Positions 54,637-62,960 of a stretch of DNA of 64,000 nucleotides are shown one piece after another (the stretch's first letter is position 1; every line of letters begins with the position of its first letter). Under the pieces are notes generated by a model. That model saw nothing but the letters and a program-made list of their open reading frames with translations. It was not told the origin of the DNA and ran no database searches. A program made the position numbers and the translations under genes. Location of the stretch: positions 62,001 to 126,000 of the forward strand of contig NZ_LMPD01000007.1 in the NCBI RefSeq assembly GCF_001424305.1, read 5' to 3'. Source of the stretch: Pedobacter sp. Leaf176 (GTDB taxonomy: Bacteria; Bacteroidota; Bacteroidia; Sphingobacteriales; Sphingobacteriaceae).

Positions 54637-57600
54637 TTAAAGCGTTACATTTAAACCCAAAGAAATAATTCTGGTCGGAGCATAAGTATAGCTCGAATTT
54701 CCGTTGTATGCCTGGGATGGATCAAAACCTTTTCTATGTGATTTCATAAAAAGGTTTTCTCCGGTTAAAAATACCCTTGCATTACTAATTGTTAACCTTT
54801 TTGCAAGTGTTTTCGGTAGAGAATAACTAAAGTTTGCCGCTCTTAAATACAAGTAAGATGCATCTACTAACCAACGATCGCTATCATACATCGTTCCACC
54901 GATAGTTCTTTTTGGAACGTCAGTAATCTGTCCGGGCGTTTGCCAGCGTTCTAATGCATCAACATGTAAAGCCCGTCCGTATGTTCCGTTGTACATCAAC
55001 GATTGATAATCTCCGTCGAAAGAAACCCCACCAACCTGGTAAATGAATCGGAAGTCAAGTGAGAAATTCTTATAAGTAAAAGTATTATTAATACTTCCAT
55101 AAAAATCTGGAATTGCGGATCCTGCATAATGGTATTGGGCGCTGCTTCCACTTGCAGTTACCACAGTTCCGTCGGGCATTGTTTTAGTGCCGGTTGCTGA
55201 TGCATTTGCAACAAAAAGTTCTGAACCAGTATCAGGGTCTACACCATAATAGTCTCTTAACCAATAATCGTATCTCGATTGACCAACCATGTACTTTTTG
55301 GTCCCGTCGATATACTCATCAAATGGAAGTTTTGAAATTTTATTCGTGAGTCTGGTCCAATTGATGCCGACGGTCCATCTAAAGTTTTTGGTTTTAACTG
55401 GCGTTCCATCAAGTTGTATTTCTACACCGCGATTGTACAAACTCCCAAAATTTTGATTTTGTGAAGATAAGCCTGAAGAGAGTGCCAATGGGACATTGAA
55501 CAGCAGGTTATCCGTATACCGATTGAAATATTCTACGCTACCAGAAATACGGCTTTTAAGCAATCCAAATTCTAACGCAACATCCATATTGTTGTTCGAT
55601 TCCCATTGAATTTCTTCGTTTCCTAAAACCAACGATTGTTTTATACCAGCCTCATTCCCATTTTTAAAGCCGGTGTCATAAAAAGTCTGGTATAGATAAT
55701 AACCGCCCAAATCATCAGAACCAACTTGGCCATAAGATCCACGAAGTTTTAAGTTATCTACCCAGTCAACTTTGAAAAATTTCTCTTTACTAATTTGCCA
55801 GCCAGCACCAATAGACCAAAATTTACCCCAACGGTATTCCGGAGAGAATTTTGATGAGCCATCAGTTCTGTAGGAGGCCGATGCAAAATACCTGCCATCA
55901 AAATCGTATTGCAATCTTCCAAAATAAGATTCGATTCTATAATTATCCTGGTATGAGGTTAAGGAAAGGATGTTTGCAAAGTTTTTTAGTTCGGTTGATC
56001 CAGATACAATCTGGCCGGCAGCACTACCAAAATTGTAATCGTAGCGGCGCTGATACGCTTCATGTCCAGCCAGGATATCAATATTATGGCGGCCAAATGA
56101 ACGATTATAATTTAATAACTGGTTAATGTTAATGGTTCTCGTTGTTGAATTTGTGCGATTACTTCTCCCGTTAGATGTGAGTCCGTCGCCAATAATTGGA
56201 CTATCAAAAGCGCTGAATTTGTAGTTGTTTAAATCCAGACTGAAGTTAGTGGTTAACTTAAAGTTTTTCAGAAAAGAAATTTCTGCATAAGTACGTCCGC
56301 TAACAAAATTTCTTTCGGTAAAGTTATCATTGAATTCAGTTTCGGCTAAAACATTTCTTCCAGGCGCAATAGGGCGGGTGTATCCCTCATCGTAAACCTG
56401 GTTTCCAAGTGCATCCAAAACATAACTTCCATCAGCATTGTGTTTGTGAATAGCATAAATCGGGGCAAAAATCAGGTCAGTATAAAAAGGGTTTTCCCAG
56501 ATTCCGCTATCTTCGTTGCCCACTTTTGTTTTTTGAACTGACCCGGAAAGGTTTATGCCTGTTTTTATCCATTTCTTAATCTGTGAATTCATATTTACCC
56601 GTCCGCTGTATCTGTTGAAATCGGTTAATACAGAATAACCCTCATCCTTCAGGTAGTTCAAAGAACCAAAGAAATCACTCTTATTACTTCCGCCACGGTA
56701 ATTAACATTGTATTCGCTCCTTAAACCTGTTCGTCGTAATTGATCTTTCCAGTTTAAATCTTCGGGGTAGATTAAGCTGGCTGCGGGGTTTATTGTACCA
56801 TTAGTTAAAACAACCTGATCATCTGCAACATTGAATGGATTTGAAACTAATGAACCAACAATGTTATTTGATGCTTGTGCGTTAGCAGCACCGAGCGTTG
56901 CTCCACCAGATACCAGACTGTTGCGCATCGATTCCCATAACAATGGATAATATTGGTAAGCGTCTACTTTATCATAGTCCGGTAAACCTCTTGAATTTAA
57001 TCCCTGCGTAGTTTTAAAGGTTAGGGCAGGCGCGCTGTCTTTTCCTTTTTTAGTAGTAATTAAAATTACGCCATTAGCGGCTCTTGACCCGTATAACGCA
57101 GAAGCTGATGCATCTTTTAAAACCGAAATACTTTCAATATCATCAGGGTTGAGGTTGTTTAATGCACCTTCATACGGAGCACCATCGACCACATAAAGTG
57201 GGTCTGAACCCCCATTAATTGTTCCAAATCCGCGAATACGTACCGCCGGCCCGGCTCCAGGCTGACCACTGCCAGTTGTAGTTTGAATACCGGGAGCAGC
57301 CCCTACCAACGCCGTACTTAAATTTGAGATCGGTCTTGATTCTAACTCTTTTGCACTTATTGTTGATACTGAATTGGTTAAGGCACTTTTTCTAACTGTT
57401 CCATATGCCTGAACAACAACTTCTTCAAGTTGTTTATTTTCTGGCATTAATTGAACATTTAGTGTATTACTTGTGCCAACCACAACCTCTTTACTGGCGT
57501 AACCTAAATAAGAATAAGTTAAAGTTGTTTCTCCGTCGGCTAAAGTGATAGAATACTTGCCTTCCGAATTGGTGATTGTGCCGCCACTTTTGCCTTTAAC

Positions 57601-58080
57601 TCGTACAGAAACTCCCGGCAAGATGCTATTATCATCATTGCTGGTCACAGTGCCTGAAATTATTCTATCAATTTTTGCCGATTTAATTTCAGGTTTAATG
57701 CTAATAACAATGGTTTTATCCTCTACAGAATAGGATAGGGGCTGTTTATTAAAAATAACCTCAAGCAGGCCTCCTAAACTAATATCCTTTACATTTAAGT
57801 TAACTAAATTAGCTTTTTTAATAACCTCATTGCTGAAAATGAAATAATAGCCGGTCTGTTTCCTTACTTCTTTGAATATCGTTTTTAAATTAGCATTGTT
57901 CGCAGATAAATTAATCCTTTGTGCCATTGTTTTACCGCTAACCTGCAAGGCCAGACAAAAAATAATTATTGCTGTAAATTTCATGACCAAAAAAGCTTTA
58001 AATGCATAACTTCTTTTCTTTAGTTTTGTAATTGTTTTGGGCACGGGGTTGCCCATTTTAGATTGTAGACAATCTTTCAT
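54637..58080 (-). CDS. SusC-type TonB-dependent transporter with STN signalling domain, module 2
   Basis: This 1147-aa outer-membrane importer has a basic leader and signal peptide (to about residue 53, LQVSGKTMAQ). The STN domain covers about 58-135 (LKTIFKEVRKQTGYYFIFS). A carboxypeptidase-like sandwich (about 145-225), plug (about 230-350, LYVVDGAPYEG and VILITTKKGK) and barrel ending LGLNVTL follow. A second Met at residue 9 is an alternative start. FecR 2 lies 135 bp upstream on the same strand, with overlapping inverted repeats between them, and SusD 2 lies 9 bp downstream. Confidence 0.95.
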   Translation of the reverse strand: MKDCLQSKMGNPVPKTITKLKKRSYAFKAFLVMKFTAIIIFCLALQVSGKTMAQRINLSANNANLKTIFKEVRKQTGYYFIFSNEVIKKANLVNLNVKDISLGGLLEVIFNKQPLSYSVEDKTIVISIKPEIKSAKIDRIISGTVTSNDDNSILPGVSVRVKGKSGGTITNSEGKYSITLADGETTLTYSYLGYASKEVVVGTSNTLNVQLMPENKQLEEVVVQAYGTVRKSALTNSVSTISAKELESRPISNLSTALVGAAPGIQTTTGSGQPGAGPAVRIRGFGTINGGSDPLYVVDGAPYEGALNNLNPDDIESISVLKDASASALYGSRAANGVILITTKKGKDSAPALTFKTTQGLNSRGLPDYDKVDAYQYYPLLWESMRNSLVSGGATLGAANAQASNNIVGSLVSNPFNVADDQVVLTNGTINPAASLIYPEDLNWKDQLRRTGLRSEYNVNYRGGSNKSDFFGSLNYLKDEGYSVLTDFNRYSGRVNMNSQIKKWIKTGINLSGSVQKTKVGNEDSGIWENPFYTDLIFAPIYAIHKHNADGSYVLDALGNQVYDEGYTRPIAPGRNVLAETEFNDNFTERNFVSGRTYAEISFLKNFKLTTNFSLDLNNYKFSAFDSPIIGDGLTSNGRSNRTNSTTRTININQLLNYNRSFGRHNIDILAGHEAYQRRYDYNFGSAAGQIVSGSTELKNFANILSLTSYQDNYRIESYFGRLQYDFDGRYFASASYRTDGSSKFSPEYRWGKFWSIGAGWQISKEKFFKVDWVDNLKLRGSYGQVGSDDLGGYYLYQTFYDTGFKNGNEAGIKQSLVLGNEEIQWESNNNMDVALEFGLLKSRISGSVEYFNRYTDNLLFNVPLALSSGLSSQNQNFGSLYNRGVEIQLDGTPVKTKNFRWTVGINWTRLTNKISKLPFDEYIDGTKKYMVGQSRYDYWLRDYYGVDPDTGSELFVANASATGTKTMPDGTVVTASGSSAQYHYAGSAIPDFYGSINNTFTYKNFSLDFRFIYQVGGVSFDGDYQSLMYNGTYGRALHVDALERWQTPGQITDVPKRTIGGTMYDSDRWLVDASYLYLRAANFSYSLPKTLAKRLTISNARVFLTGENLFMKSHRKGFDPSQAYNGNSSYTYAPTRIISLGLNVTL

Positions 58081-58093
58081 AAGTTTGTTTGGT

Positions 58094-58127
58094 TTTGGTT
58101 TATGGATAAGTTGATAGTTTTATAGCC
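58094..58127 (-). promoter_or_regulatory. Leader motif shared with SusC 1
   Basis: On the minus strand GGCTATAAAACT, ATCAACTTATCC and ATAAACCAAA align with the run before SusC 1 at 43739-43773 with few changes, 14 bp before the SusC 2 start codon. Confidence 0.4.
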
Positions 58128-58139
58128 TGAAACTGCTGC

Positions 58140-58180
58140 TTGCAGCCTTTTGAATCTTCTCGGCTGCAACCGGGAAGATT
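58140..58180. promoter_or_regulatory. Two overlapping inverted repeats between FecR 2 and SusC 2
   Basis: Stem A pairs TTGCAGCC (58140-58147) with GGCTGCAA (58162-58169). Stem B pairs AATCTTC (58153-58159) with GAAGATT (58174-58180), helped by CGG/CCG. The arms interleave, so only one stem can form unless a pseudoknot is made. A run of six T follows stem B on the plus strand only. Confidence 0.5.
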
Positions 58181-58215
58181 TTTTGCTATGGGTATTTCCG
58201 CTTTACTTCATATTG

Positions 58216-59400
58216 TTATTTATTTATTTTTTTTACCTCTATTGTTTTGTTATTAATGTTAAACTCAATGTTTCCGGCTGTTTGAAGTAGCTTTAATAAT
58301 TTCGATACATTATTATTCCTGCTTACTACGCCATTAAATTTTATATCAGGAATTTTCCCAATGTATTTTACGTCCACATCGTACCATCTTTCTATTTGCC
58401 GCATCACTTCAGGAACAGTGGCGTCCTCGAAAATAAATAAGCCATTTTTCCAATCCACAACATTATCTACTTCAGCATCTCTTAATTGGACATCGTTTTT
58501 GTTTTTATTGAAAACAGCTTGCTGTCCGGGTATAAGGATTTTCGAAGTATAGTTATGGACGAGCTTAATAGAGCCTTCTAACAGTGTAATAGCCGCATTT
58601 TCTTCATTAGGATATACATTCACATTAAAGTGAGTTCCAAGTACTTCTACATTTGCACCACCAGTCTCTACTATAAATGGTTTGGCCTTATCTTTCGACA
58701 CTTCAAAATAAACTTCACCAGTAACGGATACCTTTCTTTGCTTGCCGATAAAGGCCGACGGAAATGTGATGGATGACTGGGCGTTAAGCCACACCAGACT
58801 TTTATCGGGTAACATAAGTCTGTACTGTCCGCCACGTGGGGTAGATAGTGTATTCATATAAGCCTTTTTTTCTCCCTCAGCATTTAATTCATTATATTCA
58901 ATAAAGCCATCATCGTTTTTACTAACGTTAGATTTGCCTTGCCGTGTTAAAACGCCATTTAAAGCATCATTTAAAATAATTTCAGAGCCATCTGCTAATT
59001 TCAGAATGGCTTTATCACTACCGGGTAGAAGATCTTGTTTTGCAATTTTTGCTATCGGATGGCTGGTGCTTTGAGTATCGAAAAATTTATAACCTATATA
59101 GGTTATCATAAAAAGCGAGGCAGCAATTGTAATGGTTTTTCCGATGTTTAGTATAAATGTGAATTTTGATTTATGTTTTTTATCGGCCACTATGTTTGTG
59201 TACATGTGGTTCCAATCTACATCCTGCAGATCTGAATCCGGCAGGCTGGTATTTTCTGCCTTTTTCATAAAATCATCCAGAATGTATTGGTTCTCCTCTT
59301 TGCTGATATAGTCAAACAACTCTGCAAAGTCGGGCTCCGAGATGGTTTTATTTACGTATTGCTCGAGTAATCCGTTAATTCTATTATAGCTTTCTGACAT
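58216..59400 (-). CDS. FecR family anti-sigma factor, module 2
   Basis: This 394-aa regulator has the same plan as FecR 1: a sigma-binding cytoplasmic part (1-80), one transmembrane helix (about 87-106), a FecR domain (about 130-300, with TLSTPRGGQYRLMLPDKSLVW and VTGEVYFEVSKD) and a DUF4974 end (about 315-390). It is separated from its presumed sigma factor (60567-61163) by a gene on the opposite strand, which breaks the usual sigma-FecR adjacency. It should sense SusC 2 occupancy. Confidence 0.93.
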   Translation of the reverse strand: MSESYNRINGLLEQYVNKTISEPDFAELFDYISKEENQYILDDFMKKAENTSLPDSDLQDVDWNHMYTNIVADKKHKSKFTFILNIGKTITIAASLFMITYIGYKFFDTQSTSHPIAKIAKQDLLPGSDKAILKLADGSEIILNDALNGVLTRQGKSNVSKNDDGFIEYNELNAEGEKKAYMNTLSTPRGGQYRLMLPDKSLVWLNAQSSITFPSAFIGKQRKVSVTGEVYFEVSKDKAKPFIVETGGANVEVLGTHFNVNVYPNEENAAITLLEGSIKLVHNYTSKILIPGQQAVFNKNKNDVQLRDAEVDNVVDWKNGLFIFEDATVPEVMRQIERWYDVDVKYIGKIPDIKFNGVVSRNNNVSKLLKLLQTAGNIEFNINNKTIEVKKINK

Positions 59401-59452
59401 GTTTGGTTAAGGTAATAAGTACCTTTTTATACATAGACAGTTGTGAAGCTAT

Positions 59453-59491
59453 ATAGGACCGTTAAATAAAAAATATTTTATCCGGTCCTAT
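59453..59491. promoter_or_regulatory. 9-bp inverted repeat in the divergent region between FecR 2 and the amidohydrolase-like gene
   Basis: ATAGGACCG (59453-59461) and CGGTCCTAT (59483-59491) are exact complements around a 21-bp spacer that is almost all A and T and contains a smaller AAATA/TATTT pair. Its position between two divergent genes suits an operator or shared promoter element. Confidence 0.5.
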
Positions 59492-59533
59492 TGAAAAAGT
59501 ATAGAGTCTATAATAAAAATCAAAGCCAGAACC

Positions 59534-60529
59534 ATGTTTAAGAAAATAATCGCCATTTTAGTTTTAACACTTTGCATTGCCGATACGCAGGCAAAAGTTT
59601 TCAAAAACTTAACCTTTCAAGACAGTATTCAGCGATATCAGCCGGGAAAAAGCTATATCTTCAAAGTTACTTCCACTACAGGGGAATACGCAACGGCAAT
59701 TGAATACATTGCAGGAGATGCCAAATCCAGACTGATTTTAACTGCGCCTCATGGCGGAGATTTACGGCCTGAGTTTATGCATACCCGAACAAAAGATTTT
59801 GTATTAAAAGCTGATGACAACAACTACGGTGATACAGAAAGTTTTTCAGGTATATCTGATTCAAAAACCCTGGAACTAACAGAAGAGCTGGCCAATGAAA
59901 TAAAACAAATTACCGGATTGAGGCCGCATATCATTTTAAACCATTTACACAGGAGTAAATTAGATGCAAACAGAGCAATGTCTATGGCTGCGCAAGGCGA
60001 TGGAAATGCCGAAGCCGCGTGGAGGGCTTTTCATCAATACATTAGTGTTGCAAAAAAACAAATAGCAAAAAACGGAGGTGGATTATTATTGGATATTCAT
60101 GGCAATGCGCATCGGCCACAACGAACGGAAGTTGGATTGTTATTGAAAAGCAAAGATTTTGTCGCAGAAGATTTAGAACAATTTGCAGATGAATCGAGTG
60201 TAAAAGCAATGGTAAAAAGTGGAAAAGCAACCATGACGGAGTTGGTTAGAGGTGAATATGCATTAGGTACCTTGCTTAACAACATCGGAATATTAGCCAC
60301 GCCTTCAAAATCAAATCCCAATCCTGTTGATATACAGATTTTTCCAGACGGAAGATATTTCAATGGAGGCTACAATACAGCAAGGCACGGTTCCAGGTTT
60401 TCCGGGAATATATCTGCCATCCAATTAGAGTTTAATGGAGATGTGCGAATAAACGATAAAAATAGATTAGGGTATGTAAAGTCTATTTCTAAAGTAATTG
60501 ATCAATTTATGATGAAGTATTTTAATTAA
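59534..60529 (+). CDS. Secreted N-formylglutamate amidohydrolase-like zinc enzyme
   Basis: This 331-aa protein has a signal peptide (1-20). The N-formylglutamate amidohydrolase superfamily pattern is visible as His73 in APHGGDLRPE, HLHRSKLDANR (Arg140, Asp144, Asn146, Arg147) and His189 in LLLDIHGNAHRPQRTEVG. The fold is related to M14-type zinc peptidases and to phage poly-gamma-glutamate hydrolases. A secreted member is unlikely to work in histidine breakdown; hydrolysis of an N-acyl or isopeptide bond outside the cytoplasm is more likely. It sits between FecR 2 and sigma 2 on the opposite strand, so it joined the locus independently of the core module. Confidence 0.8.
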   Translation: MFKKIIAILVLTLCIADTQAKVFKNLTFQDSIQRYQPGKSYIFKVTSTTGEYATAIEYIAGDAKSRLILTAPHGGDLRPEFMHTRTKDFVLKADDNNYGDTESFSGISDSKTLELTEELANEIKQITGLRPHIILNHLHRSKLDANRAMSMAAQGDGNAEAAWRAFHQYISVAKKQIAKNGGGLLLDIHGNAHRPQRTEVGLLLKSKDFVAEDLEQFADESSVKAMVKSGKATMTELVRGEYALGTLLNNIGILATPSKSNPNPVDIQIFPDGRYFNGGYNTARHGSRFSGNISAIQLEFNGDVRINDKNRLGYVKSISKVIDQFMMKYFN

Positions 60530-60566
60530 GGTAAGTTTAAGCTTTGGCGCACTTTACAAAGTTATA

Positions 60567-61163
60567 TTATGAAAATAGATAAGCGAGAATTGGCGATATA
60601 CTGACTTTGATGGTATTTGATGAAAGGTAATAACGTAGATATTTTAAAATTTCGACGATAATATTCTTTACTCTACTTTTCGATAAACCAGTGTGTTCTG
60701 CAATTTCTTCGTGACTTAAGCCAGCCTCGCGGCTCATTTTGAATATTTGCTGTTTTTGTTGAGACAAATTTCGTAAGCCGCTTTGAATAAGCATTTCACT
60801 ATCTTTTAAATCAGATAGTTCTTCAATATTATTGCTTTCAACTTGCATGTTCGCCCACAACTGGGCCACTAATTTTTTGTTTTTAGCAACTCGATTTAAG
60901 TAATTATACGTTTTATTGCGAACAACAGTGTAAATGTAGTTGCGTGGGTGCTCAATATTGGGAAGGATATCTCTTTTTTGCCAAATAGTAAAGAAAGTAT
61001 CCTGTACAATTTCCTCAGCATCAGCTTTAGAATAAACGAATTTCACAACAAAACTGTAAATATTGTTTTTGTAGAGTTCTAAAACATGCTTAAAGGCCAA
61101 TTCATCGTCAGCGGCAATTTTTTGTAGCAATATTTTTTCTGCTGCCGGGTTGTAAATAGACAT
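60567..61163 (-). CDS. ECF RNA polymerase sigma factor (FecI-like), module 2
   Basis: This 198-aa sigma factor has region 2 at about 20-85 (YSKADAEEIVQDTFFTIWQKRD) and region 4 at about 125-180 (LSQQKQQIFKMSREAGLSHEEIAEHTGLSKSRVKNIIV is the helix-turn-helix area). The presumed partners FecR 2, SusC 2 and SusD 2 lie further left on the same strand, beyond the amidohydrolase-like gene. It is convergent with that gene (37 bp) and divergent from the dicarboxylate symporter gene. Confidence 0.92.
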   Translation of the reverse strand: MSIYNPAAEKILLQKIAADDELAFKHVLELYKNNIYSFVVKFVYSKADAEEIVQDTFFTIWQKRDILPNIEHPRNYIYTVVRNKTYNYLNRVAKNKKLVAQLWANMQVESNNIEELSDLKDSEMLIQSGLRNLSQQKQQIFKMSREAGLSHEEIAEHTGLSKSRVKNIIVEILKYLRYYLSSNTIKVSISPILAYLFS

Positions 61164-61343
61164 TAAGGTTTGGTTTGTTTATTTAGGACGGCTAAATATA
61201 TGGATTACTGCAAAATAAAAATATTTTTAACCAAAATGATGTAAATAAGATTTTGATTTTTATCGAACTCACTGGGATTTGTTTTCCATTATTTTGGCTG
61301 AAAAGAAAAAATAACTCTATATTTCAATTTACAAATTGAACAA

Positions 61344-62615
61344 ATGAAATCCATCCATTCCAATTTAACATTTCAGGTTATCCTAGCCATTATCATTGGG
61401 ATTTGTGTAGGTACATATTTTCCTGAGTTTGCATCAACGGCGAAACTAATCAGTCAGGGCTTCATAAATCTGATCAGTATGTTAATTGCTCCTATTATTT
61501 TCTTCACCATTGTTTTGGGTATTGCACACATGGGCGATATGAAAAAAGTAGGTAGAGTGGGTGGAAAGGCATTGCTTTATTTTGAGATCGTAAGTACGAT
61601 AGCCATAGCCGTTGGTTTAATAGTTGCTAATGTGCTTAAACCCGGTGCAGGGGTTGTTGCAAAAGCGGGTAGTGATGCTACCAAAATTGCAGGCTATGCA
61701 GAACAGGCAAAGGATATGAACTGGGCTGAATTTTTTCTCCATATTATTCCACATAATGTTATCGCTGCATTTGCCGAAGGAAACATTTTACAGATTTTGT
61801 TATTTGCAATTTTATTCGGCTACGGATTAAATAAACTTGGCGGTGAAGGAACATCTGTATTGAACGCTTTTGATAAGATTTCGAAAGTATTGTTTAAAAT
61901 CATGAAAGTAATTATGCGTTTAGCACCCATCGGTGCTTTCGGTGGAATGGCCTATAGCATTGGTACACACGGACTGCAAAGCATTCTGGGTATGGCAAAG
62001 CTGATGGGCTCTGTTTACCTGACTTGTATTTTATTCATTTTCGTCGTGCTGAACGGCATCTGCAGGTATTATAATTTTAGTCTTTGGGCTTACCTTAAAT
62101 TTATACGGCAGGAAATTTTAATCGTGTTGGGCACTTCCTCTTCGGAATCTGCGCTTCCAAGCATGATGCAGAAAATGGAAACCATCGGTTGCGATAAGTC
62201 AGTAGTCGGTTTGGTTATCCCTACGGGCTATTCGTTTAATTTAGATGGAACAGCAATTTATCTTGCTATGGCGGTGATATTTCTTTGCCAGGTTTTTCAT
62301 GTCGATTTATCCATCGGACAACAGATCACTGTTCTGGGTGTGTTAATGGTAACCTCTAAGGGTGCCGCTGGTGTCACCGGGAGTGGTTTTATCGTGCTCG
62401 TTTCTACGTTAACAGCTTTGAAAATTATGCCTATCGAACACATTTCGATTTTAATTGGGGTGGATAGATTCATGAGTGAAGCCAGGGCAATTACAAATGT
62501 TATCGGTAATGGCGTGGCAACAATCGTTATCGCTAAAAGTGAAAATCAGTTTGATCAAGCGAAGTATTTAAAAGCAATCCAACCGGCAAGGATAGAGAAA
62601 AACGAGGAAGGATAA
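61344..62615 (+). CDS. Dicarboxylate/amino acid:cation symporter (DAACS family, DctA/GltP-like)
   Basis: This 423-aa inner-membrane carrier takes up C4-dicarboxylates or acidic amino acids such as aspartate with Na+ or H+. The family motifs are MLIAPIIFFTIVLGIAHMGD, the serine-rich re-entrant loop VLGTSSSESALPSMM (about residues 262-276), and GYSFNLDGTAIYLAMAVIFL (about 293-312). Eight transmembrane helices are expected. The SSSESALP form resembles DctA more than GltP, so succinate, malate or fumarate are as likely as aspartate. It starts 180 bp from sigma 2, divergent, and could import the aspartate released by the upstream peptidases. Confidence 0.93.
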   Translation: MKSIHSNLTFQVILAIIIGICVGTYFPEFASTAKLISQGFINLISMLIAPIIFFTIVLGIAHMGDMKKVGRVGGKALLYFEIVSTIAIAVGLIVANVLKPGAGVVAKAGSDATKIAGYAEQAKDMNWAEFFLHIIPHNVIAAFAEGNILQILLFAILFGYGLNKLGGEGTSVLNAFDKISKVLFKIMKVIMRLAPIGAFGGMAYSIGTHGLQSILGMAKLMGSVYLTCILFIFVVLNGICRYYNFSLWAYLKFIRQEILIVLGTSSSESALPSMMQKMETIGCDKSVVGLVIPTGYSFNLDGTAIYLAMAVIFLCQVFHVDLSIGQQITVLGVLMVTSKGAAGVTGSGFIVLVSTLTALKIMPIEHISILIGVDRFMSEARAITNVIGNGVATIVIAKSENQFDQAKYLKAIQPARIEKNEEG

Positions 62616-62684
62616 TGTTTTAGCAGTTGCCGGTTCCGGGTTGTTTGTAGTCAGGCTCAACCTGGTTTTGACAACATAAATAAT

Positions 62685-62846
62685 CTAGTCTTAACGTCTC
62701 GCTGAGACTATAAGCGGAATAATTTACAGAGGGTCTTAGCGAGACGCTAAGACCAGATGTTGGGTGTGGCCTAGTCTTAGCGTCTCGTTAAGACTATAAG
62801 CAGGTAATCTACCAGTGTTTTAGCGAGACGCTAAGACCAGATATTG
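62685..62846. repeat. Two REP-like long hairpin units in tandem
   Basis: Unit A (62685-62762) and unit B (62771-62846) lie 86 bp apart and are about 85% alike. Each is a pair of 24-nt inverted arms (TAGTCTTAGCGTCTCG... and ...CGAGACGCTAAGACCA) around a spacer of about 25 nt. The right arms contain the small hairpin GTCTTAGCG-AGA-CGCTAAGAC. This is the layout of REP/BIME-type intergenic repeats. No REP-associated transposase gene is in the window. The rest of the gap 62616-62960 holds only the promoter element of rlmF. Confidence 0.9.
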
Positions 62847-62908
62847 TTATAATTATGGCTGGTAACGGGCAACTGATAACCCGAAACAGATAAGCCAACT
62901 CTTTTGCC

Positions 62909-62916
62909 TACCTTTG
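62909..62916 (+). promoter_or_regulatory. Candidate -7 element of rlmF (TACCTTTG)
   Basis: TACCTTTG matches TAnnTTTG exactly and lies 44 bp before the TTG start at 62961. No clear -33 box is seen at the expected distance. Confidence 0.55.
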
Positions 62917-62960
62917 TATCAGAAACATGCACACAGCTTGTTTAATTAATCCAGATCACA

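Noticed and set aside
62685..62846. Pair of terminators or attenuators for the symporter gene
   Set aside because: No T runs after the stems, and the two-unit nested layout fits REP-type repeats better.
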